The notes under the pieces: generated by a model
What the model saw: the letters and a program-made list of their open reading frames with translations, nothing else
What the model was told of the DNA's origin: nothing
Database searches by the model: none
Assembly (NCBI GenBank): GCA_965232165.1
Contig: CBDDOY010000001.1
Location: 496,001 to 560,000 of the forward strand
Direction of reading: 5' to 3'
Length of the DNA: 64,000 nt
DNA from: UBA2779 sp965232165
Lineage (GTDB): Bacteria > Spirochaetota > Spirochaetia > DSM-2461
Shown: positions 18,228 through 27,144 of the stretch, in pieces
Numbering within the stretch: the first letter of the stretch is position 1
How the letters are laid out: each line of letters opens with the position of its first letter
Program-made: the position numbers and the translations under genes

Positions 18228-18505
18228 GATAACGTACAATCAAGTTCGCAATTTACATAATTGAAAGAAGCCATCGAATTCTCCAGAATGGTATCAAACC
18301 ATCAAAACCACAAGGAGGAAGACGACGGCTAAGAAAAATGATAATGGGAATCTGGAAAACATGCTGCTCCAATTCATTACGGAACCGGATCCCCTTTTCA
18401 GTTTATTGAAATGGCTGCCGGAGAAGCTTATGGAAATCGAAGCGGCGAACAAAGTCCGTGCAAAAAAGGGTTCTCATTCAACAGGAAGGACCACACATTT
18501 CTTAA

Positions 18506-20636
18506 CCCAAGTTCACCACTAAAAAACGTAATTCCTTATAATAAATGGAGTTACTATTTTTTATTTACACTACGGATTTGGTGAGTCGTCATCCGACGGT
18601 TCAACGCCTTTCCCGACAACCCAAGCATCGCATAAATCTTCTGATGTTCTAGTTCCTGTCGGGAGTCGAGTCTCACTTCATTATTCATCAGCACTCCCTC
18701 TTCAGTCTTGGAAATGTACTCTATGGTTATCCTCTGGTGGGTAGAAAGAACTTCTTTTATGGTCTTCCAACTCCGTGTATCTCCCCCTTTTCGTAATTTA
18801 CATTCAGTCGCATGCATCAGGTGATACGCAAGGACTGATATAAACATATGCGACTGCACTCTCTCCTCCAGTTGATGAAAGTTAGGCCGAAAGCCAAGAT
18901 GAGACTTCATGTCTCTAAATGAGTTTTCAATACGGCCAAGCATTATATAGAGCTCCCAAATATTTTTGTCATCCAAATCTTTTCGATTGGTTCTAAGGGT
19001 ATAAGTTCCTTCACTGTTTCCTGTCTGAGTTTTCTTCTCCCATTTAATGTCAATCGCATTCAACTTTCCTGTCCGCTTGGCAGGCTCCCCAGGAATAACT
19101 GATATTTCATAAAGTTTTGCAGCCTTTGGATATTTTTCCTTAAGCCTGCCAATGCTCTGAAGAACCGAAGAATACAGTTTCATGCGGTTTTTCTTGTTTA
19201 ATCCGTCACGAAGATATTGAAGTCTTTCAAGGAGGACGGTTTCGGTACGCATAGCCATGGCCTCTTCTTTAAGACGTTTGTGCTCGCTCTTTACCAGAAC
19301 CCAATGCTCATCCGAGATTGTTTTTCCGAATACTTCAATCTTGGCACCTGTTTTCTTGTCCTCCATGACCAGATTCATCTCTTGCGATGGCTCAAGCTCC
19401 AAAGGACTTTTCCCTCTGTGAACCACAAGGTAGGTACATTTTCGCTTTTTAAGCCATTCGATATTCTCTTTTGTGGCAATCCCGGCATCCATTACGACAG
19501 TTGCCCCGACTTTTAGGCCCGCGTTGGCTTCCAAATCTAAAATCGTGGCCTGAAAAGTCTTGGATTCGCACTGGTTCCCCGGATGGAACTTGCTATACTT
19601 GGGAAATCCATCCGCATCGACAACCAACCCCAGGGTAGCCAATTTGCAGTCACTGCGCTTTTCTTTCGAGCGACCATAAGATGCCTTTGGGTTCTTTTTG
19701 CACTGACCCTCAAAGTAGGTGTTCGTTAAATCGTAAAGTACAATGCTTTCGTCGAGGGAGAATAAATCTTGTTCTTTACAAGCCAAATGCTTCTCCAGCT
19801 CGTCCTTACAGCGGTAGAGAACATCGGCAGCCCTGTAGTACGCATTCAGGGAGGACGAATGGGGTAAGCCGCACAGCTCAAAAAGAGCAGAATGTTTTTC
19901 CGCCCACTGCCTGGTAAATCGCTCGCTGGCTGGTTTGATCATTCTACCGACGATTAGAGCTTCAAGTAAGGGGAGCGTTCCCTTAGGCACACCGCATTTC
20001 CTTAGAACTCTGTCCATTTCCAACTCTTTCCATTGCTGATGACAGACGTACTCAGGGCCTAGGCTTCTGACTTTCTTTGTTTCAAGGCTGTTAACATCGA
20101 CCGCTACAAAATTGGCTTGCGCTTGAGCTTTTAGTTGTGCGTCTTTTGCCCGCTTGGTGAAAATGCGGTCTGATACCTGCTGTGCGATTTTCTCAATGTC
20201 TTCATCCAAGTCGAATAATTCTCTGTTTCCTGAAAGAATATTTTCAATTCTTCTTGCCAGAGCTTTGTATTGAGAAGAATCAATATCCAGTTTCCCAAGG
20301 TTGAGAATAATCCGCTGTCGGGGGCCTTTATCAGTGCGGATATTTTCTACAAGATTGAGGTAGGTGTACTGTTTTTTCGTTTTACCGTTGGCAACTTTTA
20401 TTGATCTTATATACATACCACTAAGATACACCACAGCCACAAAAGAGGCAAGCGAAAAATAAAGTGTTAGGCACTACATTTTGATTTGAGGTGATTTGAG
20501 GTCCCCAAAAAGCGGAATCCCTAAATATTCTATGGTATTTATGAGGTTTTGGGAAATATTTAAGCCTTTTTTTGAAGTAATTCGTTTTCTTGGTCGTTAA
20601 AAAAATATTTGGCGGGTGCATTTTGGTGAACTTGGG
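18506..20636 (-). mobile_element. IS1634-family insertion sequence
   Basis: 2131 bp bounded by perfect inverted repeats CCCAAGTTCACCA / TGGTGAACTTGGG and by a 4-bp direct repeat TTAA (18502-18505 and 20637-20640). Precise excision would restore the host transposase sequence as seen in the second copy of the host element. Confidence 0.92.
18554..20416 (-). CDS. IS1634-family transposase
   Basis: 620 residues from MYIRSIKVANG. DDE transposase of the IS4-like superfamily with the IS1634 layout: an N-terminal region with ILNLGKLD, a first Asp in IVLYDLTNTYFEG, a second Asp in ATVVMDAGIATKENIEWL, and the Glu region RIENSFRDMKSHLGFRP. The frame is also open eight codons further upstream, but MYIRSIK is the usual start of such proteins. 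Intact, so the element may be active. Confidence 0.92.
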   Translation of the reverse strand: MYIRSIKVANGKTKKQYTYLNLVENIRTDKGPRQRIILNLGKLDIDSSQYKALARRIENILSGNRELFDLDEDIEKIAQQVSDRIFTKRAKDAQLKAQAQANFVAVDVNSLETKKVRSLGPEYVCHQQWKELEMDRVLRKCGVPKGTLPLLEALIVGRMIKPASERFTRQWAEKHSALFELCGLPHSSSLNAYYRAADVLYRCKDELEKHLACKEQDLFSLDESIVLYDLTNTYFEGQCKKNPKASYGRSKEKRSDCKLATLGLVVDADGFPKYSKFHPGNQCESKTFQATILDLEANAGLKVGATVVMDAGIATKENIEWLKKRKCTYLVVHRGKSPLELEPSQEMNLVMEDKKTGAKIEVFGKTISDEHWVLVKSEHKRLKEEAMAMRTETVLLERLQYLRDGLNKKNRMKLYSSVLQSIGRLKEKYPKAAKLYEISVIPGEPAKRTGKLNAIDIKWEKKTQTGNSEGTYTLRTNRKDLDDKNIWELYIMLGRIENSFRDMKSHLGFRPNFHQLEERVQSHMFISVLAYHLMHATECKLRKGGDTRSWKTIKEVLSTHQRITIEYISKTEEGVLMNNEVRLDSRQELEHQKIYAMLGLSGKALNRRMTTHQIRSVNKK

Positions 20637-21708
20637 TTAAGGATTAGACCTCGCCGTTTCGATACCCGGTTAGGAACGTTGTATTTACTGGTCCCTAAGC
20701 TGAGAAAAGGCGGGTATATTCCTTTCTTTGTCACTGAAAAGAAGAGATCCGGACAGGCTCTGATTCAGGCAGTTCAAGAAGCGTTCATCAACGGGGTTTC
20801 GACCAGGAAGATTGAAAAGCTCGCCATGAGTCTGGGGATCGAAAATATATCAGCCAGTCAGGTATCCGAAATTAACAGAGGGCCTGATGAACAGGCGGAT
20901 GAATTCCGCTGCCGTACACTCGATTCCGAATACCCTGTCATCTGGGTAGACGCACTGTATGAAAAGATACGCGAAACCGGGAGAGTTCGGAATATGGCAG
21001 TCATGGTCGTTTCCGGTGTTAATTCACAAGGACATAAAGAGATCCTTGCAGTAGAACCTATGCCGGAAGAAGCTGAATCTACTTATGTCGGGCTGTTCAG
21101 GTCTCTAAAGGCGAGAGGATTCAGGAAAGCCTGGTTATGCGTCTCTGATGCTCATCCTGGTCCTCAGGAAGCTATTCGTAAAGAACTCATCGGATGTTCC
21201 CGGCAGCGGTGCAAGATCCATTTCATGAGGAATATCCTCTCCCATGTACCGGCTCGTGATAAGAAGTATCTGGCAGGCCGCATTAAACAGATATGGAATC
21301 AGCCGGATTCACATTCAGCCCGTGAATATGCCAATAGAATTATAGACGAATTTGAGGAGCAGTTTCCCAAATCGATGAACTGCCTGGAGGAGGGACTTGA
21401 AGACTCTGTCCAATTCTTTGAATTCTCGGAAATAGACAGTAGAAAGACATCATCAGCCAATCAATTAGAGCGGCTGAATCGAGAAATCCGCCGGAGGTCC
21501 CGGGTCGTTGAAATATTTCCCAGTATTGAATCATATCTCAGATTAATCTGTTGCTATTTGATAGAATACTCTGAAGACTGGGCTTCTGGGAAACGGTATA
21601 TTAGTGAAAAAGCGATAGATGAACAAAGACTTAAATTGGAACAGGCTGCCTGATGGAAGAATTCGATGGCTTCTTGAAAGAAAATTGCGAACTATACTGG
21701 ACACTATC

Positions 21709-22071
21709 CAGTACACGAAGAGTGTTCTCAATCCTAGCCTTGTCGAGGCGGCCAGCATTGATGGTGCCGGTGAATTTTTCATATTTCATCGTATCGGACT
21801 GCCGCTGATGGCACCGGGCATAGCCACGATGTCTATATTCGGCTTCCTGGTGCAATGGAACAATTATCTGGTGCCTCTCACGCTGCTCAACAGCCAGGAG
21901 AAATACACCCTCCCGCTGATCATCCAGCAGCTCAACACCACCACCTACCAGCGGGATTTCGGCGCCATGTATCTTGGAATCGCTCTGAGTGTCATACCCA
22001 TTATTGTGGCCTTTGCATTCCTTTCCCGGTATCTTATTTCCGGCATAGCGTTCGGCGGAGTGAAAGAATAA
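21709..22071 (+). pseudogene. C-terminal half of a sugar ABC transporter permease (MalG-like)
   Basis: Directly after the IS end the plus frame reads LVEAASIDGAGEFFIFHRIG, the EAA loop of MalG-type permeases. Two transmembrane helices follow, then the tail ISGIAFGGVKE. About 120 residues remain; the N-terminal half and the other transporter genes are absent. The IS256-type element cut it, so it lacks its own promoter and start. Confidence 0.85.
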
Positions 22072-22202
22072 TATACGGTGACATGATGTGCACTTATGAT
22101 TCTCGGCGGTAAGCTTACACACTTTGCAGGAAGCTCTTCATCTCACGGAGTCCTGCGTTAGACAATATGAAGAACCTCCTGGCGAAATGACAGACTCGCG
22201 GG

Positions 22203-23604
22203 GAGTTATTGTCAATAGTTGTGGATGAGAAAATTTCAAATCCTTCATTTTTTTCACGCGGCCTCTTCCTTGAAGACTCCATCTTTACAAAACACACCCT
22301 CAATAACCCTGGGGATCAGCTTGTATCCACGTAGCTTTCGCCAGTTCTTTTCAGCCTCCAGGCAGAGCTTCCAAACCATACTTAATGTTGCCGCCCTTGA
22401 ACCACAGCCCCTGGTTCTCTTCGTTCTAAGGCGGACAGTAGCAAAGGTTGACTCAATCGGGTTGGTCGTCCTGATGTGAGTCCAGTGCATCGCCGGAAAT
22501 TTGTAGAACGTGAACAGCTTCTCCCTGTCCTTTTCCAGACACTGGGCGGCCCTGGGGTACTTAGCCTGAAAAGAATCAATGAATAAGTCATAGGCTTTAA
22601 GAGCATTCTGCCCGGTATCTGCCATATACATTTCATGAATCATTGACTTGGCCTTGCCCTGGAGATTCCTGGGCATTTTGTTTAACACATTCGCTGTTTT
22701 GTGCACCCAGCAACGCTGTTTTTTTGTTTCTGGAAAGATTTCATCCAGGGCATTCCAGAAACCCAGTGCACCATCCCCAATGGCCAGCCTGGGGGCGGCG
22801 GCGAGACCCCGGGCTTTCAGTTGGAGCAGTATCTCCCTCCAGCTTTGTGAGCTTTCCCTGTATCCGTCACTGACCGCTAGAAGTTCCTTCTTCCCATCCC
22901 TGTCAGCTCCCATGATTACAAGAATGCAGCTCCTTTGATCATCAAGCCTCACATTGAAGCAGATGCCGTCCACCCAGATGCAGGCGTATTCCTTAGCTTT
23001 CAAATCACGTTTCTCCCACTGAAGAAACTCATCTTCCCAGAACCTTTTCAAGCGGACTATGTTCGTCGCCGACAGTCCGGCAATACCTTCACCCAGAATC
23101 GAGGCAAGAGCCGTCTGGAAAGCGGATGTGGACACACCGCTGAGGTACAGCGCCGGAACAAGGTTGTCGATACTGGGAGTTCTGCGCATATAGGCTGGCA
23201 GTATGGCACTGGTGAAGCGATCCTCTCGCCTGCTCTTTAATTTCCTGTCATCCACTCCTGGAACCTTGATTTGCATTTGACCAGCCCCTGTCACAATTTT
23301 TCGCTGGGCGTGGTAGCCATTGCGTACAGCCTTGCGCTGATTATTCTGATCACGCATCATGTTCATGGGCATTGATGTAGTCTTCCATTTCTAACTCCAG
23401 GGCATGAATAAGCATCTTTCTGGCTCCCTCCCGCAAAACCTGATCCAAAACCGATTCTGTTTCGCTTTTCAGCACTTCCGAATCATTTCCGTTTGTTGTA
23501 AACTCTTCCATAGAGCATCTCCTTTCTGTTTGGCTTTATTACCAATTATTTTACAGAAGGATCTGCTCTTTTTTTACCCCATCCACAACTTTTGATTATA
23601 TCTA
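22203..23604 (-). mobile_element. IS256-family element type A, decayed copy
   Basis: 1402 bp, about 97 percent identical by eye to the three 1401-bp copies at 38115, 40281 and 45110. Ends GAGTTATTGTCAATAGTTGT and, on the other side, TTTGATTATATCTA (the others end in CTC). Unlike those copies it has no 9-bp target duplication: left flank ACTCGCGGG, right flank TCTTCCGTT. It is the oldest copy or a product of recombination. Confidence 0.85.
22254..23511 (-). pseudogene. IS256-family transposase, frameshifted
   Basis: Same protein as the intact 418-residue transposases in the other copies, but one extra base near 23360 shifts the frame after YINAH. The intact part starts RDQNNQRKAVRNGYHAQ and carries WVDGICFN, AIGDGALGFWNALDEIFP and NPIESTFATVRLRT. 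Several missense differences (for example YIWVDGIYF to CIWVDGICF) show longer decay than the cassette-located copies. Confidence 0.88.
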
Positions 23605-23650
23605 TCTTCCGTTTGGAGGACACCTTAACGCCGATAATCGATGGGCGGTG
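23605..23650 (+). pseudogene. Possible N-terminal scrap of an IS5-type transposase
   Basis: The frame reads LPFGGHLNADNRWAV, which resembles the LPFGGKLDPxNRWV opening of many IS5/IS1182-group transposases. It is cut on the left by the IS256 element and on the right by the MITE-like repeat. Only about 15 residues, so a weak call. Confidence 0.35.
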
Positions 23651-23821
23651 TTAAGGGCACCTCTAAAAAACCCATTTAGTTCTTGACTCGATCTTTTCCG
23701 CCGCTGCTGCGTTGTCAAAATACTCAACTAAGCCCAGCTGCGTCCTTAGCTTCTGCCGCCTTGTATCGACAAAAAATTTCTTCGTCAATTTCCTAAAGCT
23801 GTTTTTTAGAGGTGCCCTTAA
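23651..23821. repeat. MITE-like element with perfect 21-bp terminal inverted repeats
   Basis: 171 bp starting with TTAAGGGCACCTCTAAAAAAC (21 bases, 23651-23671) and ending with its exact reverse complement at 23801-23821. No coding capacity. If TTAA is the target duplication, the terminal repeats proper begin GGGCACCTCT. A diverged relative follows at about 23880-24022. Confidence 0.75.
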
Positions 23822-23879
23822 GATAAAGAGTGGAGGGGGGGGGGGAGAAGGCTTTTTGTCATTGTTCTTTTCCGCCTGC

Positions 23880-24022
23880 CTGTGAGCGTTCTGCACGCAG
23901 ACAGGCCGCTGCTGCGTTGCCAAAAAACTCACTTAACCCAGTTGCGCTTGAATTTTTGGTGCCTTGTACCGAAGAAAAATAGCTGCGCCAAATTCCAGAA
24001 GCGGGTTTTTAGAGGTGCCCTG
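23880..24022. repeat. Diverged second copy of the MITE-like repeat (right end only clear)
   Basis: Shares with the first copy, in the same order, CGCTGCTGCGTTG, a CTTAACCCAGTTGCGC-like block, GCCTTGTA, and the right end TTTTTAGAGGTGCCC. The left inverted repeat is not recognisable. Confidence 0.55.
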
Positions 24023-24156
24023 ATGACAATAGCGCAAGGGATTGAAGCGGAAATGCCGCTGGCAGCCCCGGCGATTGGCAATGAGCCGGGAGCAGGCTGC
24101 CAGATTGAGGCATTGGAGCGGAAAGCCCGACCCGAAGGGTTGCGCCCAAATACTGA
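24023..24156 (-). repeat. Dispersed repeat, copy 2 (inverted relative to 2696-2830)
   Basis: About 134 bases matching copy 1 in reverse orientation. It abuts the right end of the second MITE-like repeat. Confidence 0.75.
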
Positions 24157-24186
24157 CTTTTGAATTTGCGTTACACAAACCGCCGG

Positions 24187-24702
24187 CTAAAGTGCCGCCT
24201 TGGCCGCTTCGATGACGGCCTCATAATCTGGCTCATGGGTAACTTCAGGCACGTATTGTGCATGGGTGACGATTCCCTTCTTATCGACGACAAAGCATGA
24301 GCGGGCAAGCAGATGAAGTTCCTTAATAAGGGTTCCAAATGCCTTGCCGAAGGATGCTTCCTTGTAGTCCGACAGGCACTTAACGGCGGTTGCACCGGCC
24401 GCTCCGCACCAGCGGGATTGCGCAAAAGGGAGGTCCATCGATATGGTCAGGATAACAATGTCATCACTCAACTTGCCGGCCTCAGCATTGAAACGGCGTA
24501 CTTCCATGTCACACACAGAGGTATCAAGGGATGGTACAGCGACGATTATCACGACTTTTCCGGCGTAGTCGGCGAGAGAAGCCGGGGATAAATCCGTTGC
24601 GGCGATGGAAAAGGCTGGAGCCTTGTCGCCAGCTTTGATCTCAGGACCTATAAGCGTAACCGGACCGCCCTTGAAGGTAACGGCGGTTTTTCTTTCTATC
24701 AT
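24187..24702 (-). CDS. tpx: Thiol peroxidase (2-Cys peroxiredoxin, Tpx)
   Basis: 171 residues, standard length. Reduces hydrogen peroxide and alkyl peroxides with thioredoxin in the cytoplasm or periplasm. TFKGGPVTLIG opening; VPSLDTSVCDMEVRRF holds the peroxidatic Cys at about 64. LPFAQSRWCG holds the resolving Cys at about 99, spaced as in E. coli Tpx. An AGGAGG site lies just ahead of the ATG. Monocistronic, facing the repeat-rich region. Confidence 0.95.
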   Translation of the reverse strand: MIERKTAVTFKGGPVTLIGPEIKAGDKAPAFSIAATDLSPASLADYAGKVVIIVAVPSLDTSVCDMEVRRFNAEAGKLSDDIVILTISMDLPFAQSRWCGAAGATAVKCLSDYKEASFGKAFGTLIKELHLLARSCFVVDKKGIVTHAQYVPEVTHEPDYEAVIEAAKAAL

Positions 24703-24972
24703 TTTTGCCTCCTAGAAGTGGTTAAAACTGCATTGTATTCCAGAAGAATTGTCGTGTCTATACCGCTCTCTCGTGTAGCTAACGGAGCTAATGGAAGAGG
24801 CAGGGAAAGTTGATTGCAGACCGAAGGTGGTCAATGACACGAACGGTTCATTGAGTCATGCCTTTGACACGTCCCATTGGTATGTAAAAGGAAAGAAAAC
24901 GGGTCTTGGATAATGAGGAATCTCTAAGAATGACCTCAGATAATCCGATAAACGCCTTAGGAGGATTGATTC
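24703..24972. other. Divergent intergenic spacer
   Basis: About 270 bases between tpx and the TPR gene, reading away from each other. No gene-like frame or RNA gene recognised. Confidence 0.4.
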
Positions 24973-25536
24973 ATGTCCACCCTTGAGCAGGCGGAGCACC
25001 TCATGCGCGAAGGAGCCTTTCAGTCGGCAAAGACTATATTATCTGAAATCATTTCCGAGGATCCAAATGACCTAAGGGCAATATGTGACATCGGCATCGC
25101 CTATACAGAAACTGGAGAAAACCTCAAAGCCATTAAGGCTCTCAAGTATTACATAAAGAAGGACAAGACAAATCCCTATGTCTGGGAGGCCCTAGGCTGT
25201 GCCCAGTTTCGAACCGGAGAATTGGACCAGGCACGGAACAGCCTGTCGAAGTCTATCGAAATCATGCCGGACAACCCGTCCTCTCTCCGGAACTTGGGGA
25301 TTCTTAACGACTTGGAAGGCCGACACGAAGAGGGGCTGACGCTGCTCCAGCAATCCATGCGTCTCTGTCCGCAGGACTACCGCACTTTGTATGCCTTGAA
25401 TTACGCCTTCAGAGATGCGGGAAAACATGAGGAACGAGAAAAAATTCTCGATAGACTGATAGAGATGGATATACCTGAGGGAGTCCAGAAAGAAATTGAG
25501 CTGGCGAAGATAAAGATTTCTCTGAATTGGGAATAA
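24973..25536 (+). CDS. Tetratricopeptide repeat protein
   Basis: 187 residues with about five TPR units: LEQAEHLMREGAFQSAKTIL, DLRAICDIGIAYTETGENLKA, PYVWEALGCAQFRTGELDQA, PSSLRNLGILNDLEGRHEEG, and DYRTLYALNYAFRDAGKHEE. No signal peptide, so probably a cytoplasmic scaffold. An AGGAGG site lies seven bases ahead of the ATG. Partner and role cannot be read from the neighbours, which are unrelated and on other strands. Confidence 0.88.
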   Translation: MSTLEQAEHLMREGAFQSAKTILSEIISEDPNDLRAICDIGIAYTETGENLKAIKALKYYIKKDKTNPYVWEALGCAQFRTGELDQARNSLSKSIEIMPDNPSSLRNLGILNDLEGRHEEGLTLLQQSMRLCPQDYRTLYALNYAFRDAGKHEEREKILDRLIEMDIPEGVQKEIELAKIKISLNWE

Positions 25537-25591
25537 GAATCCTAATCATCCAGAACTTCTGCTGTTCCGAATGATTAGGGGTTCTCAAGGG

Positions 25592-25777
25592 CTAAAGATC
25601 CCTTTCTTGAACTGTCTTCTTTTTTCCGGCTTTTGCTTTCTCCACGGCTTTGTCACACATCTCTTTAACTCGTTCCGACAGGACCTTGATGACAGCGGCA
25701 GAACACTTCATATCGGCACTAGTTTTGATATAAGCCTTAACCTTAGAGGCAACAACAAAAATTTCGTTTTCAGCCAT
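25592..25777 (-). CDS. Bacterial histone-fold protein
   Basis: 61 residues: FVVASKVKAYIKTSADMKCS, a middle helix AAVIKVLSERVKEMCDKAVE, then KAKAGKKKTVQERDL. This is the single histone-fold pattern of short bacterial histones: helix 1, long helix 2 with LS..V...C..A, and the C-terminal KTV..RD loop that pairs with the partner. The Bdellovibrio protein Bd0055 is of this type. Such proteins form dimers and bind or coat DNA. An AAAGGGG site precedes the ATG, and an AT-rich divergent promoter region separates it from the DUF4105 gene. It is intact and shares no operon. The fold assignment is from pattern recognition. Confidence 0.75.
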   Translation of the reverse strand: MAENEIFVVASKVKAYIKTSADMKCSAAVIKVLSERVKEMCDKAVEKAKAGKKKTVQERDL

Positions 25778-25889
25778 TGCGGACCCCTTTTGTTGATTGA
25801 TTTTTTATACTATATTTGGAAATCATATCTTATTCGCCCCTAAATTGAGGATTCAGTTGTGTTTTGGCTGTGTTTTGTATAGGTTTTTG

Positions 25890-27134
25890 ATGAAGTATAC
25901 TAAATTTCAACGTTTCCTATTTGTCACGATGATGTTTGTGTCGGTTACGGGCTTCGCATTCACCGGCAGCTTAAGTGCCAAACTCATCACCATCGGCCCA
26001 GGCGATCAGTTGTTTACTTATTGGGGGCATATAGGCATCGCTATAAAAAATGCGGATTCCGGTGAAGAGCTTTTATATGACTTTGGCAATTTCTCCTTTT
26101 TGGCCGAGAATTTCTACCAAGACTTCTTAAAAGGACAGATGAAGTACTTAAGTGTTGTCACTCCAGCCGCTACTTTCCTCCGTCATTACATAGAAGAAAA
26201 TATGGATGTAGCTCAGTATGCCCTCAATCTCGGCGACGAAGAGCTTAAGGAGCTTGACTCTATCCTCAGATGGTGGGTTCTGCCGGAAAACAGGGTCTAC
26301 ATCTACAATTACTTCATCAACAACTGCTCGACTATCATTCGTGACATTCTCGATCAGGTTACCGATGGGCAGCTTAAGGCCCAAACCCAGATCATACCTG
26401 ATAAAACATTCCGGCAATATGCGAGAATCGGTTCATACCAATCTCTTCCCGCCGAAATAATGCTCCATTATCTTCTAGGTCCATTTACGGACAAACCAAT
26501 GAGCGGTTGGGATTTGATGTTCCTGCCAAACGAGCTGGCGAGAATTGCCTCTAACATCGAATATACCGGACGAGACGGCAAACAAAGAATACTCGTCGGC
26601 GAAAAAGAAATATTGCAACTGTCTACCCGGCCTGCCATGCCGGAAAATCCGAGAGTAATTTGGCCTTTATTCTTAGCATTGAGTATCCTTATGGCCATTA
26701 TCTGGATTATTGCCGCCCGCAGCATTCATTGGAGGGTGTGCTGGAGAGTGATCCAATCTTTCATCGTTTTGTTCATAGGGATTCCGGGGGCTGTTATCAG
26801 CTTCTTCGGTGTATTCACCGATCACTTCGTTGGATACGGCAACATCAATGTCCTGCCAGCCTTTCCCACCTTGCTATTATGCTTAATTCCCATCTGGAAA
26901 TCGAAGATGAAACATCAGGAGGCTGTCATTGCCTGCCTATGGACAATCAATCTTGCCGGTCTTCTGCTGGCAGTCTTCTTAAGGATGAGCGGTTTGTCTA
27001 TTCAAGATGCCTATGCCTTCTGGATACTTTATGGGGTTATCATATTGACAGCATCATATCCTGGTCTCTTGCTGAGACGGCGATTGTCCGATAAATTTGG
27101 GATATCCCATTCCATTAATCATCCGTCCGCTTAA
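25890..27134 (+). CDS. DUF4105 domain membrane protein
   Basis: 414 residues from an ATG at 25890, chosen because a signal-type sequence (FLFVTMMFVSVTGFAFTGSL) follows directly. The exported N-terminal domain matches DUF4105: LITIGPGDQLFTYWGHIGI, LLYDFGNFSF, and YFINNCSTIIRDILDQV with the conserved Asn-Asn-Cys-Ser-Thr, an arrangement suggestive of a Cys-dependent enzyme. The C-terminal 150 residues form about five transmembrane helices. Function is not established for the family. The stop is 10 bases from the convergent M16 gene. Confidence 0.8.
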   Translation: MKYTKFQRFLFVTMMFVSVTGFAFTGSLSAKLITIGPGDQLFTYWGHIGIAIKNADSGEELLYDFGNFSFLAENFYQDFLKGQMKYLSVVTPAATFLRHYIEENMDVAQYALNLGDEELKELDSILRWWVLPENRVYIYNYFINNCSTIIRDILDQVTDGQLKAQTQIIPDKTFRQYARIGSYQSLPAEIMLHYLLGPFTDKPMSGWDLMFLPNELARIASNIEYTGRDGKQRILVGEKEILQLSTRPAMPENPRVIWPLFLALSILMAIIWIIAARSIHWRVCWRVIQSFIVLFIGIPGAVISFFGVFTDHFVGYGNINVLPAFPTLLLCLIPIWKSKMKHQEAVIACLWTINLAGLLLAVFLRMSGLSIQDAYAFWILYGVIILTASYPGLLLRRRLSDKFGISHSINHPSA

Positions 27135-27144
27135 GCACTCACTG

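Larger units (their letters stand above)
18330..21653 (+). pseudogene. IS256-type transposase (type B), split by IS1634, start codon lost
   Basis: The N-terminal part (18330-18505) reads AKKNDNGNLENMLLQF, but the ATG present in the other copy is ACG here. The remainder (20637-21653) carries the mutator-type DDE core: VIWVDALYEKIRE, CVSDAHPG, RCKIHFMRNILSHV, and ERLNREIRRRSRVV with the catalytic Glu. The IS1634 element lies between the two parts at a TTAA. Removing it restores a frame of about 395 codons except for the start. Not functional as it stands. Confidence 0.85.
18228..21708 (+). mobile_element. IS256-family element type B, copy A (interrupted by IS1634)
   Basis: Imperfect terminal inverted repeats of about 55 bases start GATAACGTAC at 18228 and mirror the end GACACTATC at 21708; both share AGTTCGCAATTT and AAGAAGCCATCGAATTCT. 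The same element occurs at 57253-59727. Copy A lacks a target duplication: the left flank is GAAAATA, the right flank CAGTACAC. It joins halves of two unrelated genes, so it probably marks a deletion or recombination. An IS1634 element sits inside its transposase gene. Confidence 0.85.
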
